Positions 35,732 to 44,053 of a DNA stretch of 64,000 nucleotides are shown here, in pieces (positions within the stretch are counted from its first letter, which is position 1; the number at the start of each line of letters is the position of its first letter). The notes beneath the pieces were generated by a model. That model did not search any database, had not been told where the DNA came from, and was given only the letters and a program-made list of their open reading frames with translations. Position numbers and translations under genes: made by a program. Origin of the DNA: Streptomyces fulvorobeus (GTDB lineage Bacteria; Actinomycetota; Actinomycetes; Streptomycetales; Streptomycetaceae); contig NZ_BLWC01000001.1 in the NCBI RefSeq assembly GCF_013167895.1, positions 2,356,001 to 2,420,000 of the forward strand. The letters are read 5' to 3'.

Positions 35732-37732
35732 TCACCCCGGTCCGCCGTCGAGGAACAGCCGCCGCACCACCCGCTCCGCCGCGCCCCCGTCGTCGTACGG
35801 ACAGAACCGGTCCCGGAACGCCTTGCGGAGCACCTTCGTCCGCCCGGTCTCCCCCAGGCCGCTCCGCACGGCCTCCACCAGCTCGTCCTGGGTGGTGGCG
35901 ACCGCCCCGGGTGTCTCACCGGGGCGGCCGGAGAGCGGGTCGAAGTAGGTACCGCGTGAGGCGCGGTAGGCCGCCCAGTCGGGTGCGTAGCCGATGATCG
36001 GGCGGTCCAGGCAGGCGTAGTCGAACATCAGCGAGGAGTAGTCCGTGACCAGCGCGTCGGACGCCAGGCAGAGTTCCTCGACGCGGGGGTGCCCGGTGAC
36101 GTCGACGACCCGGCCGCGCGTCGCGCCCGGGAGCCCCGCCGAGCGCCCGTAGAAGTAGTGGGCGCGCACCAGGAGGACGTGATCGGGGCCGAGTTCGCGG
36201 GCGAGCAGCTCCAGGTCGAGGCGGGGCAGGAAGCCCTTGCGGTAGTCGCGGTGGGTCGGCGCGTACAGCAGCGCCTTCTGCCCGGGGGCGATGCCGAGCC
36301 CGGCGCGGATCTCGGCCGTCCGCTCGGCGGTGGTGGTGAAGAGGACGTCGTTGCGCGGGTAGCCGAGGTTCAGGTGCTCGTACGAGGACGGGTAGACGCG
36401 GTCCCAGATCTCGGTGCTGTGGGGGTTGGCGGAGAGGCTGTAGTCCCACTGGTCGGCGTGGGCGACGATCTTCTCGAAGCTGACGCCGTTGGCGAGGGCG
36501 GGGTAGCCGCGCTGGTCCAGTCCCATGGTCTTCAGCGGGGTCCCGTGGTGGGTCTGGAGGTAGACCTGCCCGGGGCGCTTGGTGAAGCCGCCGGGGAAGC
36601 TGGAGTTGTTGACCAGGTAGGTGGCGGTGGCCATGGCCCGCCAGTAGGCGAGGGAGCCCTCGATCACGTACGGCACACCGGGCGGCACCCGGTCGCGGTG
36701 GCGCGAGGAGACGGCCCAGACGCCTCTCACGTGCGGGGCGAGTTCCAGCGCCTTGGCGTGGATGGCGGCCGGGTTGCAGGCGATCCCCCGGTTCCAGTAC
36801 GCGCCGTACACGGCGAGGCAGGGGTCCAGCGGCCGCAGCAGGTCGGCCCGGTAGGCGGTGCGCAGGACGCGGGTGCGCACCGCCTTCCGTCCTCGGAGCA
36901 GGGCGCCGGGGACCAAGGCCCGAGCCGTGCGGACCGCGCCCCGCGCGCGGTGCGCGGCGTAGGGGCCGGGGAGTTTGGCCGCGCGGAACAGGGCGGCCCG
37001 GTCCCGGGCGGGTACGGCTTCGGGGGCGTCATCGGGCATGTCCAGCAGGGCGCGGAGGTGGGCCGTGCGCGCGGCGGCGGCTCGCGGGTCGCCGCCGGTC
37101 TCGGTGAGCAGCCGTCCGTACGCGTCGAGGAGCGCGCCGGCCCCCCGCCGCTCCCCCGTGGCGGGGAGCCGGTGACGGACGCAGAGCAGGTCCAGGGTGG
37201 CGAGCGTCCCCGCGTCGGAGGCCAGCAGGTACGCGCGCTGGACGGGCAGGACGTCCGCGTACGGGCCGCCGGTGAAGCGGAGCCCGTGGGCGGCCCAGAA
37301 GTCGCGCCGGAAAAGCTGGTTGCGTGCGGCGGGGACGGCGCCGGAGGCGCCGGGACGGACCGCGTCCCAGCGGTCGACGCGGTCGTGGCCCAGCCGCAGC
37401 ACGTCCGGGCGGCTCTCCGCCGTCAGGGCGGCGATCCGCTCCAGTACGCCGGGGAGGAGCAGGTCGCCGCCGTCGAGGAAGAGGAGGTAGGCACCGCGCG
37501 CCTCGTCGGCTCCGGCGTCCCGGGCACCGCCCGCCGTGACGGTCCCGGCGAGCTGCCGCACCCGCGTGTCGCGTTGCCGGTAGTCGGCGGCGATGGCGGC
37601 GACGGTGTCGCAGGCTCCGGCGCCGGTCAGGAGCAGTTCGAGCTCCCGTACGGGCTGGTCGAGCACGGAGTCGACGGAGGCGCGCAGGTACCCCGGTCCG
37701 CCGGAGACGGCCATGACCACACTGAGGAGCAT
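35732..37732 (-). CDS. TagF-like glycerophosphotransferase with partly eroded GT2 domain
   Basis: 666 residues from the ATG at 37732. The GT2-like N-terminus keeps LSVVMAVSGGPGYLRASVDSV but the nucleotide-sugar motif VDDGS is replaced by LLLTGAGAC and the DxD site reads LFLDGGDLLLPG, so donor binding is doubtful. The C-terminal domain is fully conserved (QTHHGTPLKTMG, GYPRNDVLF, LYAPTHRDYR, VRAHYFY, TDYSSLMFDY) and is closest in motif detail to the gene at 24007. It is divergent from the frameshifted paralogue, with a 96-bp shared upstream region. The next gene downstream, the methyltransferase, starts after 109 bp. Confidence 0.85.
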   Translation of the reverse strand: MLLSVVMAVSGGPGYLRASVDSVLDQPVRELELLLTGAGACDTVAAIAADYRQRDTRVRQLAGTVTAGGARDAGADEARGAYLLFLDGGDLLLPGVLERIAALTAESRPDVLRLGHDRVDRWDAVRPGASGAVPAARNQLFRRDFWAAHGLRFTGGPYADVLPVQRAYLLASDAGTLATLDLLCVRHRLPATGERRGAGALLDAYGRLLTETGGDPRAAAARTAHLRALLDMPDDAPEAVPARDRAALFRAAKLPGPYAAHRARGAVRTARALVPGALLRGRKAVRTRVLRTAYRADLLRPLDPCLAVYGAYWNRGIACNPAAIHAKALELAPHVRGVWAVSSRHRDRVPPGVPYVIEGSLAYWRAMATATYLVNNSSFPGGFTKRPGQVYLQTHHGTPLKTMGLDQRGYPALANGVSFEKIVAHADQWDYSLSANPHSTEIWDRVYPSSYEHLNLGYPRNDVLFTTTAERTAEIRAGLGIAPGQKALLYAPTHRDYRKGFLPRLDLELLARELGPDHVLLVRAHYFYGRSAGLPGATRGRVVDVTGHPRVEELCLASDALVTDYSSLMFDYACLDRPIIGYAPDWAAYRASRGTYFDPLSGRPGETPGAVATTQDELVEAVRSGLGETGRTKVLRKAFRDRFCPYDDGGAAERVVRRLFLDGGPG

Positions 37733-37828
37733 GGCAGCCGAGCGTAATCGGGCCGGTACGCGATCCGGCCTTTCCCTTCACCCGTTCGGGTCAGTGCCGG
37801 TGACTCGCGGCGCCCGCCCCGGTTGAGC

Positions 37829-40800
37829 ATGACCATGAAGCCTCTGCTCAGCGTCGTCGTCCCGGTCCACAACGTCGAGGAGTGGCTGGAGCAGTGCCTG
37901 CGGTCCCTGGCCGAGCAGTCCCTCGAAGCCATCGAGGTGGTGCTCGTCGACGACGGTTCCACGGACGAAAGCCGCCGTATCGCGGAGGAGTTCGCCGCGC
38001 GGGACGGCCGTTTCCGGTGTGTCCACCAGCCCAACGCGGGGCTGAGCGCGGCCCGTAACGCGGGGGTGCGCCACACCACCCCGGGGTCCCGTACCTGGCG
38101 TTCGCCGACAGCGACGACGTCCTCGTCCCCGACGCGTACGCACGGATGCTGGGCTCGCTGGAGTCCACCGGTTCGGACCTGGCGACCGGCAACGTCTGGC
38201 GGCTGACCGAGCGGGGCAGACAGCAGGCGTGGCAGTACCGGTGGCTGACGGCCACCCGCACCAGGACCCACATCACCCGCGACCCCCGCCTCCTGGCCGA
38301 CCGGGTCGCCTGGAACAAGGTGTTCCGGCGCTCCTTCTGGGACCGCCACGCCTTCACCTTCCCCGAGGGGAGGCTCTACGAGGACACCCCGGTGATGATC
38401 CCGGCGCACTACCTCGCCGGCTCGGTGGACGTGCTGCACGAGCACGTCTACCACTGGCGGGTGCGGGAGGGCTCGATCACCCGGCGGCGTACGGACGTGA
38501 CGGGTGTACGGGACAGGATCGCCGCGTGCGAGCAGGTCAGCGCGTTCCTGGCGGGCCGGGACGAGGCACAGCGGCGGCGCTACGACGTGTCGTGCCTGCG
38601 CGACGACTTCCTGTACTTCCTGGAGGGGATGACGCTGGGCAGCGCCGCCTACCGCACGGCGTTCATGGCCGGCGCGGGCGCCTTCCTGGATCGTGCGGGC
38701 AGCTCGGTTCTGGACGGGCTGCCCGTGGAGCTGCGGGTCAAGTGGCGGCTGGTGCGCGAGCGCAGACTCGACGACCTGCTGGCCGTCCTCGCCTTGGAAC
38801 GGACCAACGGGCCCGGCGTGTTCACCGTCGAAGGGCTGCCCGGCAGGCGCCGGGCCGGGCATCCGGGCGTCGCACACGGCGACTCACGGCTCGGCCGCTC
38901 CGACCTCCCCGCCGCCGCACGGCTGTCGGCCGCCACCTGGCGTACGGACGGGCGGCTCGGGCTGCGCGGATACGCGTACATCCGCAACCTCCCGGCGGAC
39001 ACCACGCTGCACGCGCTGAAGTGGGGTGTGCTGCGGGCGGCGGAGGGCCGGCAGCTGCGGAAGGTGCCCGTGCGGTCCGTGACGGCTCCGGAGGCGACCG
39101 TGAACTCCGGTCAGGAGCTGCACTCCTACGACCGCGCGGGGTTCGAGATGGTCATCGACCCGCGCACGCTGCGCCCCGGCCGCTGGCTGGTGGGCATGGT
39201 GGTCTCCAGCCACGGGGTGTTGCGGCGGGCCGCCGTGCGGGCCCTGGACGCCGCCTCCGCCCAGCCGCTCGTCCACGACCTGGACGCCGGGCGGCGGGCG
39301 GTGCTCGGCTACCGGGACGGCCGGCTCGAACTGGCCGTCACCCGGCTGCCCGCACTCGCACAGGCGCACGACGGCGGAACCGGAATCCTGCGCCTGACCG
39401 GGCAGTTGTACGGGGGAGCGCGCCCGCAGGCGCTCTCGCTCACCCTGGAGGGCACCGAGGAGGAACGGACCTGCCCGGTGGAGTGCGGGGAGGACGGGCG
39501 TTTCGCCGTACGGATTCCGCTCGCCGAACTGGCCGCCGTACCGCCGCCACCGCACCGGGCTCCCCGCGAAGTGGAACCGGAGGGCGGCGCCCGGTGGCGG
39601 GGCCTGCTGCTATTCCCCGGCGGCAGCAGGGTCCCGCTCGCCGCCGCGCCCGACCTGCCACCGCCCGCCACCGCCTGCCCGGCGGGCGAACTCGTGGTGG
39701 ACCTGACAGGTGAGCCGGTCGTGGACGGGGCACGCTGGACGGCCGAGGGCGGACTGTGCGTCGAGGGCACGGGCGGGGGCACGGGCGGTGACCTGGTCCT
39801 GCGTCACGAGGCGCTGCGCGAGACGGCGACCGTGGCGGTGACGCGGCGGGAAGGCCGCTTCGCCGCCCGCGTACCCCCGGGCTCGTCACCGAAGTCCTCC
39901 AGGAGGGCCGCTGGGACCTGCGGCTCGACGGCTGTCCCGTACGGGGCACGGCGTCGCTCATCGCCCGGCTCCCGCTGCACCGGCCGGACGGAGGCGGCGA
40001 ACTGGCCCTGGAGCGGCGTCACGGCGACCGGCTGGCCCTGCACGCGGGCCCCGCCCTGCCGGTCGCCGACCGGGGCGCGTACCGCGGGCGCCTGCTGCGC
40101 ACCGCCCACTACCCGGCGCAGCGGGCCCTCCCGCTGCGCGACACCGTCCTGTACACGGGCGGCGACTCCCCTCGGGCCGTCCACGCCGAACTCGTGCGGC
40201 GCGGCACCGACACCGAGCACCTCTGGGTCACCTCGGGGCGCGCGGGGCGGGCGGCGCACGTCCCGGAGACGGCGGTCCCCGTCGTCGAGCACAGCGCCGC
40301 CTGGTACGAGGCGCTGGCGCGGGCCCGGCGCGTCGTGACCGACGACCAGCTGCCCGAGTGGTTCGAGCGCCGCCCCGGCCAGACCGTCGTGCAGACCTGG
40401 CACGGCACGCCGCTCGGCCGCTTCGGCACGGACCTCGACGGCAGCCTGTACGCCGACCACCACGTCCTCGCCTCGCTGGCGCACCGCTCGGCGCAGTGGT
40501 CGGTGCTCGTCTCCCCGAGCCGGTTCGCCACCCCCCACCTGCGCCGGGCGCTGGCGTACGGGGGCGAGGTGCTGGAGGCGGGATCGCCCGCCGCCGACCT
40601 GTTGTTCGCGCCCGACCGGGAGAAGACGGCCGAGCGGGTCAGGCGCCGGACGGGCGTCCCGGACGGCCACCGGGTCGTGCTCTACGCACCGACCTACCGG
40701 GACCACCTGGCCCATGACCGCACGGCCCCGTCCGGCGACCGGCCCGGACCCTACCGCTGGGACCCGGCGCTCGACACGGCCGCCCTGGCACGGTCGCTGG

Positions 40801-41231
40801 GCGCGGGCCACACGGTGCTGGTGCGCAGGCATCCCCGGGTGACGGGCAGCGTGCCGACCGGCCCCGGTGTGCTCGACGTGTCCGGGCACCCGGACACCAC
40901 CGAACTGCTCCTGATCGCCGACGTCCTGGTCACGGACTACGCGGGCCTGGTGTTCGACTACGCGCACACCGGCCGCCCGATGCTCTTCCACACCTACGAC
41001 CTGGAGCACTACCGGGACACCGTGCGCGGCTTCTGCCTGGACTTCGAGACCCGGGCCCCGGGCCCGCTGCTGGTCACCACGCGGGAGGTGGCACACGCGC
41101 TGCGGACCACGGGGGTGCTGGCGGCGCGGCACGCGGACGCGTACGAGAGCTTCCGCAGGGACTTCTGCGATCTGGACGACGGGGGCGCGGCGGGCCGGGT
41201 CGCGGACCGGCTGCTGGCGGACGGGACGTAA
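37829..41231 (+). pseudogene. GT2 / TagF-like glycerophosphotransferase, two frameshifts as read
   Basis: The product is split over three frames. N-terminal GT2 motifs (PLLSVVVPVHN, VDDGSTD) run to the GGGG at 38083-38086. Translation then continues in the next frame with YLAFADSDDVLVPDAY. A second break at about 39874-39881 leads to LVTEVLQEGRW and the polymerase domain. Adding one base at each point restores 1134 residues, close to the 1155-residue paralogue. In the C-terminal domain several family motifs have changed: HGTPLG for HGTPLK, GSPAAD for GYPRND and TDYAGLVFDY for TDYSSLMFDY. The breaks look like base-calling deletions, but the altered motifs are real coding differences. It may be a glycosyltransferase with a weakened second half. 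Confidence 0.8.
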
Positions 41232-41350
41232 CGCCCGCGCGGCCGTCCCGGCGGCTGACGGTGCCTGCCGTTCGCCGCCTCCTGCCGGTGGCGCGCGGGC
41301 CGGTGTCCGTGCGCCCTGCGGGCCGGTGTCCGTGCCGTCTGTGTGCCTGC

Positions 41351-41393
41351 GTGTCTGTCTCAGTGCTGCCTGTGTGTCTGTCTCAGTGCTGCC
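41351..41393. repeat. 20-bp tandem direct repeat overlapping the TetR gene end
   Basis: GTGTCTGTCTCAGTGCTGCC occurs at 41351-41370 and again at 41374-41393, a 23-bp period. The second copy contains the stop and last codons of the TetR-type gene, so the first is a duplicated gene end. Just before it GCGGGCCGGTGTCCGTGC is also present twice. Together these make the 151-bp gap after the TagF-like gene mostly repetitive. Confidence 0.85.
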
Positions 41394-41991
41394 GCAGCGC
41401 GGCGACGGCCGAGGCCGCGAGGTCGTCCAGGTAGCCCTTGGGCAGGTCTCCCCGGACCACGGCCAGGCGCCAGTACAGCGGGCCGACGATCAGGTCCAGG
41501 GCACGGTCCGGATCGCTGCCCCCGGGCAGCTCGCCCCGGGCCACGGCCTCGCGCACGACGACGGCGGCCACGCCCTGCTGCTGGTCGAGCAGGGCGGCCT
41601 TGATCGCGTCGGAGATCTCCGGGTTGCGTGCCGCCTCGACCAGCAGATCGGGGATGACCTGCGAGGCGACCGGGTGGCGCAGGGCGTACGCGGCCAGTTC
41701 GAGCACGGCGCGGACGTCCCCGTACAGCGAACCGGTGGCCGGAGCCGGCAGGCCCTGCGAGGCGACTGCCGAGACCAGGTCGAGGACGAGCGCGAGCTTG
41801 GACTTCCAGCGCCGGTAGACCGCCGTCTTGCCGACGCCCGCGCGCCGGGCGATGCCCTCGATCGACATCCGGGCGAACCCCACGGAGGCCAGCTCCTCGA
41901 AGACGGCGGCGCGGATCGCATCGGTCACGTCCTCGCGCAGCACGGCTGCGCCCGCCGGGGTGCGGCGTCGGGTTCCTGGATCGGTGGCCAT
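41383..41991 (-). CDS. TetR family transcriptional regulator
   Basis: 202 residues from the ATG at 41991. The N-terminal helix-turn-helix is standard: AIRAAVFEELASVGFARMSIEGIARRAGVGKTAVYRRWKSK. The C-terminal ligand domain belongs to a TetR_C subgroup common in actinobacteria (SQVIPDLLVEAARNPE). It is divergent from the TagGH-type exporter with 156 bp between starts. That gap carries two copies of an 18-bp inverted repeat, so it very likely represses the exporter and itself. The ligand might be a polymer precursor or an envelope-active compound. Confidence 0.9.
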   Translation of the reverse strand: MATDPGTRRRTPAGAAVLREDVTDAIRAAVFEELASVGFARMSIEGIARRAGVGKTAVYRRWKSKLALVLDLVSAVASQGLPAPATGSLYGDVRAVLELAAYALRHPVASQVIPDLLVEAARNPEISDAIKAALLDQQQGVAAVVVREAVARGELPGGSDPDRALDLIVGPLYWRLAVVRGDLPKGYLDDLAASAVAALRQH

Positions 41992-42015
41992 GGGCGAAAT
42001 GATAGTCCGTGACGA

Positions 42016-42033
42016 CGGAACGGTTGCGTTACG
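42016..42033. promoter_or_regulatory. candidate TetR operator, site 1
   Basis: CGGAACGGTTGCGTTACG: half-sites CGNAACG and CGTTNCG around a GTTG centre. It lies 25 bp upstream of the regulator's start. The TTGCGT inside it could serve as the -35 of an exporter promoter with TACCCT at 42048. Confidence 0.65.
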
Positions 42034-42064
42034 ACGTGAAAGCGTCCTACCCTCGGCGTTGCGA

Positions 42065-42082
42065 CGATACGGTTGCGTTCCG
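42065..42082. promoter_or_regulatory. candidate TetR operator, site 2
   Basis: CGATACGGTTGCGTTCCG shares ACGGTTGCGTT and the trailing CG with site 1, 49 bp away centre to centre. It lies 65 bp before the exporter start, past the putative -10, suiting a roadblock or paired-dimer repressor. Confidence 0.65.
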
Positions 42083-42147
42083 TCGACAGCTTCCTTCCGA
42101 TCCCACTGCAAGCAGCCTCGCTCCAGCCCTCGTCGAAAGTGATCTTG

Positions 42148-43086
42148 GTGAGCCAGACAGCAGCGCCTCCGGCGCCCGTGGAACCAGCCGCCCCCACTCC
42201 CCTCCCGGTCCACGCACCGGGTGAGCTGGCCGCGCTCGCGGCCCGGCACGGGCTGACCGTCAGCGGGGCCCGGCCCTCCCTGCCCGCGTACGTCGGGCAG
42301 CTCTGGGGGCGCAGGCACTTCATCACGGCGTTCGCCGGTGCCAAGCTCAGCGCGCAGTACAGCCAGGCGAAGCTCGGCCAGATCTGGCAGATCATGACGC
42401 CGCTGCTCAACGCGACGGTCTACTACTTCATCTTCGGCGTCCTGATGAACACCAGGAACGGGGTCGCCGACTTCGTACCGTTCCTGGTCACAGGCGTCTT
42501 CATCTGGACCTTCACCAGCAGCACGGTCACCGCGGGCACCCGGGCGATCAGCGGCAACACCGGGCTCGTACGGGCCCTGCACTTCCCCAGGGCCTCGCTG
42601 CCGATCGCGCTCGCCCTCCAGCAGCTCCAGCAGCTCATGTACTCGCTGGTGGTCCTCCTGCTCATCCTGCTCGCGTTCGGCCAGTACCCCCAGCCGTCCT
42701 GGCTGCTGATCATCCCCGCGCTGACCCTCCAGGCCCTGTTCAGCACGGGCCTGTCGATGGCCGTGGCGCGGCTCGCCGCGCAGACCCCGGACATCGCCCA
42801 GCTCATGCCGTTCGTCCTGCGGACGTGGATGTACGCGTCCGGCGTGATGTGGAGCCTGGACACGCACCTGTCGAGCGGCCGGGTGCCGCACGCGGTCGTG
42901 GTGGCGCTGGACTGCAATCCGGCCGCCGTCTACATCGACCTGATGCGGTTCGCCCTCATCGACAGCTTCACCAGGGAGCAGCTGCCCGATCACGTGTGGG
43001 CCGTCGCGACGGGCTGGGCACTCGTCTTCGCGATCGGTGGCTTCGTGTACTTCTGGAAGGCCGAGGAGCGGTACGGACGTGGCTGA
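42148..43086 (+). CDS. tagG: ABC-2 type polysaccharide/teichoic acid export permease (TagG-like)
   Basis: 312 residues from the GTG at 42148; an upstream in-frame start at 42073 would run through the second operator. The cytoplasmic N-terminal part includes AKLSAQYSQAKLGQIWQIMTPLLNATVYYFIFGVL, typical of ABC-2 polymer exporters, followed by six membrane helices. It forms the channel that flips lipid-linked wall teichoic acid outwards. It overlaps the ATPase start by 8 bp. Its position at the end of the TagF-like cluster fits export of that polymer. Confidence 0.9.
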   Translation: MSQTAAPPAPVEPAAPTPLPVHAPGELAALAARHGLTVSGARPSLPAYVGQLWGRRHFITAFAGAKLSAQYSQAKLGQIWQIMTPLLNATVYYFIFGVLMNTRNGVADFVPFLVTGVFIWTFTSSTVTAGTRAISGNTGLVRALHFPRASLPIALALQQLQQLMYSLVVLLLILLAFGQYPQPSWLLIIPALTLQALFSTGLSMAVARLAAQTPDIAQLMPFVLRTWMYASGVMWSLDTHLSSGRVPHAVVVALDCNPAAVYIDLMRFALIDSFTREQLPDHVWAVATGWALVFAIGGFVYFWKAEERYGRG

Positions 43087-43951
43087 GATCCCCGATACAC
43101 GCGTTCCCACCGTCGTCGTGGACGACGTCCACATCACGTACACCGTGCATGGCGCCCGTACCGGCAGGGGCAGCGCCACCTCGGCCCTGAGCCGGCTGGC
43201 CTCGCGCGGCAGGAACCCCGGAGCGCGGGAGGTGCACGCCGTGAAGGGCGTCAGCTTCGCCGCGTACCGGGGCGAGGCCATCGGCCTGATCGGCTCCAAC
43301 GGCTCGGGGAAGTCGACACTCCTCAAGGCCGTCGCGGGCCTACTGCCGCCGACGCGGGGCCGGGTGCACACCCAGGGGCAGCCCTCGCTGCTCGGGGTCA
43401 ACGCCGCGCTGATGAGTGATCTGACCGGCGAGCGCAACGTCGTGCTCGGCGGACTGGCGATGGGCATGACGCGCCGGCAGATCCGGGAGCGCTACCAGGA
43501 CATCGTCGACTTCTCCGGCATCAACGAGAAGGGGGACTTCATCACGCTGCCGATGCGGACGTACTCCTCCGGCATGGGAGCCAGACTGCGCTTCTCCATC
43601 GCCGCGGCGAAGAGCCACGACGTACTGCTGATCGACGAGGCGCTCTCCACGGGCGACGCGAGATTCCAGCGGCGCAGCAAGGACCGGATCAGGGAACTGC
43701 GCCAGGAGGCGGGCACCGTCTTCCTTGTCAGCCACAGCAACAAGTCGATCACCGAGACCTGTGACCGCGCGCTGTGGCTGGAATCGGGCACGCTGCGCAT
43801 GGACGGCCCCGCCGCGGAGGTGGTGGCGGCCTACGAGAGCTTCACCGGGCCGAGGAAGGCCCCCCCGGCCCAGGACGTGAGGCCGGCCCGCCCGCCGACA
43901 CCGCGCCGCAGCCCGACGTCGGCCCGTCCGGCGCCTGAGGACGAGCAGTGA
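43079..43951 (+). CDS. tagH: ABC transporter ATPase for polysaccharide/teichoic acid export (TagH-like)
   Basis: 290 residues from the GTG at 43079. Walker A GSNGSGKST, signature YSSGMGARL (the degenerate form seen in polymer exporters), Walker B LLIDEALS and H-loop VSHSNKS are present. There is no C-terminal polymer-binding domain; instead the protein ends in a short Pro/Ala/Arg-rich tail. With TagG it drives export of undecaprenyl-linked polymer. It converges on the glutamate dehydrogenase gene. Confidence 0.92.
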   Translation: MAEIPDTRVPTVVVDDVHITYTVHGARTGRGSATSALSRLASRGRNPGAREVHAVKGVSFAAYRGEAIGLIGSNGSGKSTLLKAVAGLLPPTRGRVHTQGQPSLLGVNAALMSDLTGERNVVLGGLAMGMTRRQIRERYQDIVDFSGINEKGDFITLPMRTYSSGMGARLRFSIAAAKSHDVLLIDEALSTGDARFQRRSKDRIRELRQEAGTVFLVSHSNKSITETCDRALWLESGTLRMDGPAAEVVAAYESFTGPRKAPPAQDVRPARPPTPRRSPTSARPAPEDEQ

Positions 43952-44011
43952 CCCGCACCCCCGGGCGCCGGACGGCACGACCCGGCCCGACCGGCGCCTG
44001 AGGAGACAGGG

Positions 44012-44048
44012 GCGGTGGTGGACCGCACATCACCGCGTCCACCACCGC
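44012..44048. terminator. bidirectional terminator between tagH and the dehydrogenase gene
   Basis: Perfect 12-bp inverted repeat (GCGGTGGTGGAC, 44012-44023, with 44037-44048) and a 13-nt loop, ending 5 bp before the stop of the minus-strand dehydrogenase gene and 60 bp after tagH. Confidence 0.8.
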
Positions 44049-44053
44049 ACCGA

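Noticed and set aside
37829..41231. Programmed ribosomal frameshifting in the TagF-like gene
   Set aside because: Both shifts lack slippery heptamers and downstream structures I can recognise, and identical one-base losses occur in unrelated genes of the window.
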